Position numbers and translations under genes: made by a program. From UKL13-2 sp031370625 (GTDB taxonomy: Bacteria; Pseudomonadota; Gammaproteobacteria; Burkholderiales; Usitatibacteraceae), in the NCBI GenBank assembly GCA_031370625.1, contig JANMQR010000165.1, positions 1 to 6,517 of the forward strand: DNA of 6,517 nt, written 5' to 3'. Shown here piece after piece: positions 1 through 6,207 of this stretch; within the stretch, counting starts at the first letter, position 1; each line of letters starts with the position of its first letter. Below the pieces are notes generated by a model. That model searched no databases. It saw nothing but the letters and a program-made list of their open reading frames with translations, and was not told the DNA's origin.

Positions 1-19
1 AAAAACCTAAATTATTCCT

Positions 20-36
20 TCGTAATATTATTACGA
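20..36. repeat. Short AT-rich hairpin
   Basis: A perfect 7-bp inverted repeat, TCGTAAT (20-26) and ATTACGA (30-36), is separated by three bases. It lies beyond the 3' end of the minus-strand Nudix gene, and on that strand it is followed, after about a dozen bases, by a T-run at the window edge (5-1). It may be part of a weak terminator or simply part of the extragenic repeat next to it. The stem is AT-rich, so its stability is modest. Confidence 0.4.
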
Positions 37-46
37 CGGTACTGGG

Positions 47-70
47 TCCCGGCCTCCGCCGGGATGACGG
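47..70. repeat. REP-like GC-rich extragenic palindrome
   Basis: TCCCGGC (47-53) pairs perfectly with GCCGGGA (58-64) around a 4-base loop, and the stem is flanked by TGACGG on the right and ACTGGG on the left. Read on the minus strand it has the form GTCATCCCGGC..GCCGGGACCCAG. That is the general form of the short palindromes found in many copies between genes of proteobacteria. It lies just downstream of the Nudix gene, where such repeats are common, and could act as a terminator or mRNA-stabilising hairpin. Copy number in the genome cannot be judged from one window. Confidence 0.65.
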
Positions 71-100
71 CACAAAAATGCTCCAAACGCCGCACCAGCC

Positions 101-955
101 CTAGGGTTTCATCGCCCGAATCAGCTCCAAATAATCATCCCGATCAGCTGTAATGTACGCGTGGCGAATCAAGCAGTCGACTATCACCAGCATCGCATCA
201 ATCGTAAAATCCGCACCGTCTTCCAGCATCGTCATGATTTCACTAATCGGTACGCACAGAAATTCGGCCACTTCCCCATCCTGATTTTGCGGTGTGAAAT
301 TATCAGGCAACACGATGTCGTGGGTGAAAATAACTTCGTGATGCAAGCCTTCATCCACTTCGCGAATGGATTTAATTGCGCCGGTGGATTTCGCGTTCTT
401 CGTAAACCGCTCCACGATGCCCGCCTCCTCAAAGCTTTCTTTGACAAGCGTCTCCCAAGGCGAAAAGCCCCGTGCAATGCGGCCTGCGGCGATGTTGTCG
501 AGCTTGCCGGGATCTTGATGTTTACTCGCGGCACGCTGTGCCAGCCACATGCATGGTGTCCCTTTGCGCATCACCAGCGCATTCAAATGCGAGGCATAGA
601 CCGTCAAGCCAAAATACAGTGACGCTGCACGCTCAACATGAAAGACAGATGGCGCATAAAACGATTCAGCGATGGTGATTTTTTCACCACGCCAGCCGCG
701 AATAACATCCTGCGATGCAAGTGACTCGACCACTTCGGCAATCGCAGCGCTACGATGTTCAACCGACGGAAAATCGCCGATCATGCTCACACCGCGTGGC
801 CGCACACTGAAGAGTTCAGGCCATGCCTCAAGGCGCGATGCGAAGTCTGGCCGCAACCAGCCAACAAGCATGCCGCTCACGGTGAACGGCAGCATGGATT
901 CGGCAGGATCAAAACTTGTGGCGGCGATAACGCGTCTGGTGAGTTTGTGCGGCAT
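101..955 (-). CDS. Nudix-fold protein with N-terminal DUF4743-like domain
   Basis: This 284-residue protein resembles the DUF4743/Nudix family (related to the Nudix part of yeast Tnr3 and YJR142W), whose members hydrolyse nucleoside-diphosphate-linked or thiamine-diphosphate-like substrates. Residues 1 to about 120 form the N-terminal domain (SGMLVGWLRPDFA near 27-39, RGWRGEKITIAESFYAP near 86-102). The Nudix domain follows, with LDNIAAGRIARG at 152-163 and KESFEEAGI at 172-180. The metal-binding core E173, E176 and E177 is present. However, the usual GG is G158-R159, the box glutamate is F164, and the Arg of REUxEE is Lys172. The length and the LDN-AAG motif fit the family, so I take it as a real member with an altered box rather than a pseudogene. 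The ATG start has no clear Shine-Dalgarno sequence. It is divergent from dadA, and its substrate is unknown. Confidence 0.85.
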   Translation of the reverse strand: MPHKLTRRVIAATSFDPAESMLPFTVSGMLVGWLRPDFASRLEAWPELFSVRPRGVSMIGDFPSVEHRSAAIAEVVESLASQDVIRGWRGEKITIAESFYAPSVFHVERAASLYFGLTVYASHLNALVMRKGTPCMWLAQRAASKHQDPGKLDNIAAGRIARGFSPWETLVKESFEEAGIVERFTKNAKSTGAIKSIREVDEGLHHEVIFTHDIVLPDNFTPQNQDGEVAEFLCVPISEIMTMLEDGADFTIDAMLVIVDCLIRHAYITADRDDYLELIRAMKP

Positions 956-1060
956 AGTGATATTTATTATCTAGCGGTGGAATTCGATGTTGGTAGTTTA
1001 GTGCTCCGCATCAATTTTGCCCATAATCATGTTTGCGATTGAATAAGGCATTTTCGAAAA
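956..1060. promoter_or_regulatory. Divergent intergenic region between Nudix gene and dadA
   Basis: This 105-bp AT-rich gap separates two divergent genes and must hold, or lie close to, the promoters for both. For dadA, CATAAT at 1022-1027 matches the sigma-70 -10 consensus at five of six positions, but no good -35 hexamer sits at the right distance. AAGG at 1045-1048 is a weak, distant ribosome binding site (12 bases before the ATG). For the Nudix gene, GATAAT on the minus strand (966-971) is a possible -10 but would leave almost no leader. A perfect 10-bp palindrome, TTTTCGAAAA (1051-1060), abuts the dadA start codon. The individual promoter calls are weak; the region's role follows from gene orientation. 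Confidence 0.4.
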
Positions 1061-2314
1061 ATGAAAATAATAGTAATGGGCGCAGGCATTATTGGCACGG
1101 CGAGCGCATGGTATTTGGCGAAACTTGGTCATGAGGTTACCGTGATTGATCGTCAACCCGCCGCAGGTTTGGAGACCAGTTTCGCCAATGGCGCACAAAT
1201 TTCGGTGTCGCAATCCGAACCGTGGGCAGCACCTGGCGCGCCGTTCAAGGTCTTGAAGTGGCTGATGAAAGACGATGCGCCGCTGCTGTTTCGCCCGAAA
1301 ATGGATTTGCATCAGTGGATGTGGGGCGCGCAATTTTTGGTGGAATGTTTGCCGTGGCGCTTTCGTCACAACATTCGCGAGATGGTCAATCTCGGTTTAT
1401 ATAGTCGCGAATCGATTCAGGAACTGCGCGCGGAAACGGGCATTGAATACGATCATTTGACGCGCGGTATTTTGCAGTTCTACACCAGTCATGATGATTT
1501 TGAAGCGGCGAAGGATGCGTCAAAATTATTGCTGCAATACGGCATTGAGCGCGAAGTGAAAACCGCCGAAGAAGCGATTGCGATTGAGCCTGCGTTGCAT
1601 CACATTCGTGATCGCTTGGCCGGAGCGACCTATGCGCCGACCGATGAATCGGGTGACGCGCATACCTTCACGCAAAAGCTTGCTGCGTTGTGTGAAGCAA
1701 AAGGTGTGACGTTTAGATACGGCGCAACAATTGAGGCAATCGAAGTCGATGATAAAAAAATCAGCGGCCTCAGATTACGTCATTCGAATGGTCACACCGA
1801 AACGGCGAAGGCGGAAGCGTATGTGTGCGCGATGGGCAGCTACAGTTATTTGATGCTGAAACAAATCGGCCTGTCGGTTCCTGTATATCCGGCGAAAGGA
1901 TATTCGGCCACGTTATCGACCAAAGGATTCTCCGGCGCGCCGATGGTGAGCTTGACCGATGAGGCGATGAAGATCGTGTTCTCGCGCATTGGTGATCGTA
2001 TGCGCATCGCGGGCACGGCGGAGCTGGATGGTTACAGCACAAATCTTTCCATGATCCGCACCGAAGCGCTGGTGAAGCGTGCGCGCGAATTATTTCCCGG
2101 TGCGGCTGATTACGATAATCCCATTTACTGGACGGGCTTAAGACCTGCGACACCGTCGAATTGCCCGCTGATTGGCCGCACTAAATTTCCGAATCTGTTT
2201 TTGAATACGGGTCACGGTACGCTGGGCTGGACGGAAGGCTGCGGGTCAGGTCGTGCGCTGGCGGATTTGATGTCGGGGAAAAAGCCGGATGTTGATTATC
2301 AATTCCTAAAATAA
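1061..2314 (+). CDS. dadA: D-amino acid dehydrogenase (DadA)
   Basis: This FAD-dependent enzyme oxidatively deaminates D-amino acids, classically D-alanine, to 2-keto acids and ammonia and passes electrons to the respiratory quinone pool at the inner membrane. The protein is 417 residues, close to the 432 of E. coli DadA. The dinucleotide-binding fold opens at once (GAGIIG at 7-12, then VTVIDRQP at 27-34 with D30 ending the second strand). It is followed by the family motif SFANGAQISVS (40-50) and EPWAAPGAP (53-61), YPAKGYSAT (276-284), WTGLRPATPSNCPLIG (357-372) and LNTGHGTLGWT (381-391). These C-terminal motifs match E. coli DadA almost word for word. It is the first gene of a probable three-gene operon. 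No alanine racemase gene (dadX) follows, unlike the classical dad operon. A second ATG at codon 6 would cut into the nucleotide-binding strand, so the first is preferred. Confidence 0.95.
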   Translation: MKIIVMGAGIIGTASAWYLAKLGHEVTVIDRQPAAGLETSFANGAQISVSQSEPWAAPGAPFKVLKWLMKDDAPLLFRPKMDLHQWMWGAQFLVECLPWRFRHNIREMVNLGLYSRESIQELRAETGIEYDHLTRGILQFYTSHDDFEAAKDASKLLLQYGIEREVKTAEEAIAIEPALHHIRDRLAGATYAPTDESGDAHTFTQKLAALCEAKGVTFRYGATIEAIEVDDKKISGLRLRHSNGHTETAKAEAYVCAMGSYSYLMLKQIGLSVPVYPAKGYSATLSTKGFSGAPMVSLTDEAMKIVFSRIGDRMRIAGTAELDGYSTNLSMIRTEALVKRARELFPGAADYDNPIYWTGLRPATPSNCPLIGRTKFPNLFLNTGHGTLGWTEGCGSGRALADLMSGKKPDVDYQFLK

Positions 2315-2328
2315 TTATCGACGCTCTC

Positions 2329-2333
2329 AGGAG
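2329..2333 (+). promoter_or_regulatory. Ribosome binding site of the threonine ammonia-lyase gene
   Basis: AGGAG sits four bases before the ATG at 2338, in the 23-bp gap after dadA. It is the clearest Shine-Dalgarno sequence in the window and fixes the start of the lyase gene. The gap has no room for a separate terminator plus promoter, which supports co-transcription with dadA. Confidence 0.75.
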
Positions 2334-2337
2334 TTTT

Positions 2338-3561
2338 ATGCCCACTATTTCCCTGGCCGATATCCAGGCAGCGCGAGCAGTCCTCAAAGGCCACATCGCA
2401 AACACGCCGTGCATGCATTCGCGCACGCTATCCGAAATCACCGGTGCGAATGTCTATCTCAAATTTGAAAATCACCAATTCACCGCGAGCTTTAAAGAGC
2501 GCGGCGCGCTGAATAAATTAGATTCGCTTAACGCCGCCCAACGCAAGGCAGGCGTGATCGCAGCCAGCGCGGGCAATCACGCGCAAGGCGTATCGCATCA
2601 CGCCACGCGCATGGGCATTCCCAGCGTGATCGTGATGCCGCGCTTCACACCAAATGTGAAAGTCGATATGACGCGCCGCCACGGCGCAGAAGTCGTATTG
2701 TTTGGCGATGATTTTGATGAGGCCAAGGCGCACGCGTTTCAATTGGCGGAACAGCGTGGCTTAACGTTTGTACATCCTTACGATGACGAAAAAGTGATTG
2801 CCGGGCAGGGTACGATTGCGCTGGAAATGCTCGAAGCGCAACCACAACTCGATATGTTGTGCATTGCGGTGGGTGGTGGTGGCTTGATCAGCGGCATGTC
2901 GATTGCGGCAAAAGCATTGAAGCCGAATATCGAAATTTTAGGTGTGGAAACGTCGCGTTTCCCATCGATGCTCGCCGCGATCAAAGGCGAAGCGCCAACT
3001 TTTGGCGCATCGACAATCGCTGAAGGAATCGCTGTACGCGAGCCCGGAAAATTAACGCTCGACGTCGTCAAGAAACTGGTTGGCGATATTGTATTGGTCG
3101 ATGAAGGTGACATCGAAGAAGCCATTGTCATGCTGCTCGAGATCGAGAAAACCGTGGTGGAGGGTGCGGGTGCGGCGTCGCTCGCCGCGATGATGCAACA
3201 CCGCGAACGCTTCGTCGGCAAACACGTTGGCCTCGTGTTGTGCGGCGGCAATATTGATCCGCTGATGCTCGCCGAAATCATCCAACGCGGCATGGTGCGC
3301 TCGGGCCGTTTGGCGCGAATCAAAGTCGAGCTACGCGATCTTCCCGGCGCGCTTGCCAAAATCACTACGGTGATTGCTGATGCGAACGCGAACATCGAAG
3401 AAGTCCATCATCAACGAAAGTTTACGAACCTGCCGGTGCAAAGTGCCGAGGTGGAGTTTGTATTGAAGACGCGGAATGCGGCGCATGTGGATGAGATTGT
3501 GGCGAGATTGGGTGCGGTGGGGTTCAAGGCGCGGGCACAACGTAATGATGGCAGCGCCTGA
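2338..3561 (+). CDS. ilvA: Threonine ammonia-lyase, medium form with one ACT domain
   Basis: This PLP-dependent fold-type II enzyme deaminates L-threonine to 2-oxobutanoate, and usually L-serine to pyruvate, in the cytoplasm. At 407 residues it is the medium form: a catalytic domain (about 1-320) with a single C-terminal ACT domain (about 326-400), shorter than biosynthetic E. coli IlvA and longer than TdcB. Visible signatures are the PLP lysine in SFKERGA (K53), SAGNHAQG (77-84), the phosphate-binding loop GGGG (179-182), VEGAGAAS (274-281) and LCGGNID (301-307). The ACT domain begins IKVELRDLPGALAKI (328-342) and suggests allosteric control by an amino acid. The context beside dadA and a peptidase, with no ilv or leu genes nearby, points to catabolism rather than isoleucine synthesis, but the sequence alone does not settle this. 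A serine-preferring deaminase is the main alternative. The stop overlaps the next gene by one base. Confidence 0.92.
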   Translation: MPTISLADIQAARAVLKGHIANTPCMHSRTLSEITGANVYLKFENHQFTASFKERGALNKLDSLNAAQRKAGVIAASAGNHAQGVSHHATRMGIPSVIVMPRFTPNVKVDMTRRHGAEVVLFGDDFDEAKAHAFQLAEQRGLTFVHPYDDEKVIAGQGTIALEMLEAQPQLDMLCIAVGGGGLISGMSIAAKALKPNIEILGVETSRFPSMLAAIKGEAPTFGASTIAEGIAVREPGKLTLDVVKKLVGDIVLVDEGDIEEAIVMLLEIEKTVVEGAGAASLAAMMQHRERFVGKHVGLVLCGGNIDPLMLAEIIQRGMVRSGRLARIKVELRDLPGALAKITTVIADANANIEEVHHQRKFTNLPVQSAEVEFVLKTRNAAHVDEIVARLGAVGFKARAQRNDGSA

Positions 3562-3563
3562 TG
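3559..3563 (+). other. Stop/start overlap, lyase to peptidase
   Basis: The pentamer TGATG joins the TGA of the threonine ammonia-lyase to the ATG of the M28 peptidase with one shared base. No purine-rich binding site precedes the ATG. This arrangement normally means that the terminating ribosome re-initiates, tying peptidase synthesis to that of the lyase. Confidence 0.75.
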
Positions 3564-4550
3564 AAACGATTTCTGCTTGTTTTCATTTGCGTGATTTTAT
3601 TGGCTGCAATCGGTACTTGGTATGCAATCACGCAACCTCTGTTTGGCAGCGATAGAGCTGCTAACTCTCCTGTGCCGCCGGCAGTAAAAAACTTGGCCGA
3701 AGATTTGCAAAAACACGTCAAAAAACTATCGGTGGATTTAGCACCTCGGGACTACAGGAGCGTGCCATCACTTGACGCTGTGGGCGAATACATTCGAACC
3801 GAACTTGTGAAATCAAGTGATGAGGTTTCGCTGCAAGCATTTAAGGTTAAAGGCCAGCGTTATTACAACGTCATCGCTGCTTTTGGCCCACTTACGACTG
3901 AACGTATTGTGATTGGCGCGCATTATGACTCGTATGAAAAGCTGCCAGGTGCTGATGACAATGCGAGCGGCGTCGCAGGGTTGATTGCACTTGCCGACAT
4001 GCTGAAGAATGCCACGCTCAAACACCGCGTAGAACTCGTCGCCTATACGCTCGAAGAGCCGCCGTACTTTCGCACTGAAAACATGGGCAGCTATGTTCAT
4101 GCCCGCCGCCTCGCGGCTGAACGCGCAAGTGTGAAATTAATGATCTCGCTGGAATGTATTGGCTACTTCACCGATGCTCCGAATACACAGGATTTTCCTG
4201 TGCCGGGATTGGGCATGATGTACCCGACAGCGGGTAACTTCATTGCTATCGTGGGCCGCTATCAGGATCGCGCCTATGCACGCGCAGTCAAGCGCGCAAT
4301 GAGTGGCGCGACGAAGCTGCCTGCTCACAGCATCAGCGCGCCCGCGTTTGTGCAAGGTATCGATTTTTCAGATCAGCTTAATTATTGGGCAGAAGGTTTC
4401 CCCGCGCTGATGATTACCGACACCGCGTTTTTTCGCAACAAGGCATACCACACCAAAGACGATACTTTTGATCGGCTGGATTATCAGCGCATGGCGGATG
4501 TGGTGCGTGGTGCGCATGCGGCAGTGATGGCGGTTGATGTGATGCCGTGA
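3561..4550 (+). CDS. Membrane-anchored M28-family zinc metallopeptidase
   Basis: This 329-residue protein belongs to peptidase family M28 (aminopeptidase type), which uses two zinc ions to release N-terminal amino acids or cut small peptides. Residues 4-24 (FLLVFICVILLAAIGTW core after MKR) form an uncleaved signal anchor or signal peptide, so the catalytic domain should face the periplasm. No lipobox is evident. All expected residues are present: HYD (H121, D123), GADDNASG (bridging D133), the catalytic E165 with ligand E166 in YTLEEPPYF, E198 in the third-ligand position (Asp or Glu in the family), and H297 in KAYHTKDDTFDRLDY near the C-terminus. The start codon overlaps the lyase stop (TGATG) and has no Shine-Dalgarno sequence, so translation is probably coupled. 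The substrate is unknown. Related glutaminyl-cyclase-like enzymes share the fold, but the ligand set here fits a peptidase. Confidence 0.88.
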   Translation: MKRFLLVFICVILLAAIGTWYAITQPLFGSDRAANSPVPPAVKNLAEDLQKHVKKLSVDLAPRDYRSVPSLDAVGEYIRTELVKSSDEVSLQAFKVKGQRYYNVIAAFGPLTTERIVIGAHYDSYEKLPGADDNASGVAGLIALADMLKNATLKHRVELVAYTLEEPPYFRTENMGSYVHARRLAAERASVKLMISLECIGYFTDAPNTQDFPVPGLGMMYPTAGNFIAIVGRYQDRAYARAVKRAMSGATKLPAHSISAPAFVQGIDFSDQLNYWAEGFPALMITDTAFFRNKAYHTKDDTFDRLDYQRMADVVRGAHAAVMAVDVMP

Positions 4551-4593
4551 CGTTTTTATTTACGGATAAGCGGCGCGGCGGAAAACTGATGTC

Positions 4594-4693
4594 TGTCATT
4601 CAGAACCCGGTTTTTCGTGAGAGGTATCTTTTACCGCGTTTAGTGATGTGTTACAAAAAATAGATTTCTCGCAAAAAGCGGCTCGGGATGACA
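4594..4693. repeat. 100-bp element with imperfect terminal inverted repeats (MITE- or REP-like)
   Basis: The left end starts TGTCATTCAGAACCCGG (from 4594). The right end, read on the other strand from 4693, starts TGTCATCCCGAGCCGC. The two arms stay alignable for about 29 bases, through a shared TTTTT and (C/G)(T/C)GAGA block, with a few mismatches and small gaps. The centre is AT-rich and includes the small hairpin GGTA/TACC (4623-4635). It contains no reading frame of note. It lies between two convergent genes, a typical place for a non-autonomous miniature element. No convincing target-site duplication is visible. The general form, with TGTCATYC termini, resembles dispersed extragenic repeats in bacteria, but I cannot name a family. 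Confidence 0.6.
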
Positions 4694-4703
4694 TGCATAG
4701 GCT

Positions 4704-4766
4704 CTAACGCTGGCGGGCACCATTGAGCATAAATGCTTGTAAAGGCGCGCCAGCGCTAGTGTTTTT
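4704..4766 (+). terminator. GC-rich palindrome with T-tract, candidate terminator of the dadA operon
   Basis: CTAACGCTGGCG (4704-4715) pairs with CGCCAGCGCTAG (4748-4759) at 11 of 12 positions. A smaller hairpin AGCAT/ATGCT (4726-4737, 2-base loop) is nested in the intervening sequence. On the plus strand the stem is followed by TGTTTTT (4760-4766), which makes it a plausible rho-independent terminator for the dadA-ilvA-peptidase unit. The loop is longer than in a standard terminator, and it lies about 150 bp past the peptidase stop, so it could equally be another extragenic repeat element. The minus strand has no T-tract after the stem. Confidence 0.45.
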
Positions 4767-4801
4767 ATGAAAATTATTGAGGAAGCGTGCTCGCAAATCG
4801 A

Positions 4802-6205
4802 TCATTTCTTCGCCTGCGTCCCAATCCCCTTGCGCTGCATCACGCCCCAGCCGCCTTGCTTGCCGCGCAGCCATTGCCAGATGCCTTGCAGTCGCCAGAT
4901 GACGTTGATTTGTCGGTAGCCAAAATTCTCCACCACACCGATGAACAGCATCATCGCGATATCGCGTGGCCGGTGGTAAACGTGAAAGCAGAGTTCATCG
5001 AGCAGTACCGACAGTGTTGACAGGACGATACCAAACAGCAGTGCGATCAGCAGCAGCAGAATTGCCATGTGTGCGGCGACGTCGTGAAAAATAAGCAGAT
5101 AGCCGAAAAAAAGATAACCAAGCATTTCGACCAGCGGCGCAGCCCATTCGAATATCACGAAGTACGGAAATGCGAGCGCGCTCGCGACTGAAGGTGGCCA
5201 CGAAACCGGCAGGCCGCGATTTAGCCACAGGCTTTCGCACAGGCCGCGCTGCCAGCGCACGCGCTGATTTTTGAGCGTGCGAAAATCTTCAGGTGCTTCT
5301 GTCCAGCAGATCGGTTCTGGTACATACACGATTCGGTAGCGCCGCTTCTTCGCAGAAAGAACACGATGCAAACGTACTATCAGCTCCATATCTTCGCCAA
5401 TCGTTTGGTGCCGATAGCCGCCGACTTCAATCACGGTGTCGCGACGCATCACGCCGAACGCGCCGGAGATGATCAGTAATCCGTTATATCGTGCCCAACC
5501 GAGCCGACCAAACAAAAAACCGCGCAGATATTCCACAATCTGAAATCGCGCCAGCCAATCGCTGGGCACGCGTGCATCGAGCAGCACACCATCGCGAACG
5601 GTGCATCCATTCGCAATGCGCACAGTGCCGCCGCTGGCGACGGTGCTGGAGTCCTCCATGAACGGCTGCACCACGCGCAACAGCGAATCGCGATCCAGAA
5701 TCGAATCCGCATCCACGCAACAAAACAGCGGATGACGTGCTGCGTTGATGCCGCAGTTAATACCATCTGCTTTGCCACCGTTTACTTTGTCGATCACCCG
5801 CAGCTTCGGAATTTTTGGCGAGTAATACACGCCCAGCACAGGTTTTACTTTCAGCCGCACGTTGTAGGATTGCGGAAACGGGATGAGATCAAATGCCTTG
5901 ATGAGTTGTGCAAGGGTGCCGTCTTTCGAACCATCGTTAACCACCACGACCTCGTAATCGGCATAGCGCAATTGCAGCATCGATTGGATCGAAGTAACGA
6001 TGGTCGCCTCCTCGTTATAAGCCGGAATCACGATGCTGATTGGCGGCTCGTACGCTTTGAGCAGCGATTCAGGCACTTCTACGCGGCGCATCGCCTGGCT
6101 ACGATAAATCAACCGATACGTCACCAGACTGATCATAATTTGCGTCACGGACATGGTTACTACATATCCGAACAGACACCAGACGATAATCTCGCTCGCG
6201 AACAT
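4802..6205 (-). CDS. Membrane-embedded processive family 2 glycosyltransferase
   Basis: This 467-residue inner-membrane enzyme belongs to the GT2 group of cellulose, hyaluronan and poly-N-acetylglucosamine synthases, which polymerise a nucleotide-activated sugar on the cytoplasmic face and extrude the chain. An N-terminal membrane segment (about 5-32) precedes the catalytic domain: PPISIVIPAYNEE (54-66), VVNDGS (D91), the metal-binding DAD (165-167), SGAFGVMRR (247-255), the GED motif (E271, D272) with the catalytic base, and QRVRW (314-318), the QxxRW signature of processive enzymes. Two to three hydrophobic segments follow (about 340-372, 377-403, 416-428). A basic cytoplasmic tail ends the protein, with no PilZ domain. 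The start codon overlaps the stop of the upstream HEAT-repeat gene by one base. Sugar and product cannot be told from the sequence; cellulose-like or PNAG-like polymers are options. Confidence 0.9.
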   Translation of the reverse strand: MFASEIIVWCLFGYVVTMSVTQIMISLVTYRLIYRSQAMRRVEVPESLLKAYEPPISIVIPAYNEEATIVTSIQSMLQLRYADYEVVVVNDGSKDGTLAQLIKAFDLIPFPQSYNVRLKVKPVLGVYYSPKIPKLRVIDKVNGGKADGINCGINAARHPLFCCVDADSILDRDSLLRVVQPFMEDSSTVASGGTVRIANGCTVRDGVLLDARVPSDWLARFQIVEYLRGFLFGRLGWARYNGLLIISGAFGVMRRDTVIEVGGYRHQTIGEDMELIVRLHRVLSAKKRRYRIVYVPEPICWTEAPEDFRTLKNQRVRWQRGLCESLWLNRGLPVSWPPSVASALAFPYFVIFEWAAPLVEMLGYLFFGYLLIFHDVAAHMAILLLLIALLFGIVLSTLSVLLDELCFHVYHRPRDIAMMLFIGVVENFGYRQINVIWRLQGIWQWLRGKQGGWGVMQRKGIGTQAKK

Positions 6206-6207
6206 TA
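6203..6207 (-). other. Stop/start overlap, HEAT-repeat gene to glycosyltransferase
   Basis: On the minus strand TAATG joins the TAA of the HEAT-repeat gene to the ATG of the glycosyltransferase, sharing one base. The preceding minus-strand bases include a purine stretch (GAGCAGAGC) that may serve as ribosome binding site. The two proteins are therefore probably made together in a set ratio. Confidence 0.75.

Noticed and set aside
161..622. Plus-strand frame of 153 codons opposite the Nudix gene
   Set aside because: It is antisense to a gene with recognisable family motifs. The product is His/Arg/Cys-rich with no domain, as expected of a shadow frame.
2315..2337. Possible attenuator or riboswitch before the threonine ammonia-lyase
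   Set aside because: The gap is only 23 bp, contains just a ribosome binding site, and cannot hold a leader peptide or aptamer.
2778..3395. Open frame of 205 codons on the minus strand inside the threonine ammonia-lyase gene
   Set aside because: It lies entirely antisense to a gene with full PLP and ACT motifs. Its product is a low-complexity Ser/Pro/Ile-rich string typical of a shadow frame, and it has no recognisable domain.
4802..4950. Possible C-terminal PilZ (cyclic di-GMP) domain on the glycosyltransferase
   Set aside because: After the last membrane segment only a short basic tail of about 35-40 residues remains, with no RxxxR or D/NxSxxG motif and far too short for PilZ.
4787..5020. 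Small plus-strand frame starting in the convergent gap
   Set aside because: Most of it overlaps the glycosyltransferase C-terminus in antisense, it has no ribosome binding site that stands out, and its product is not recognisable.
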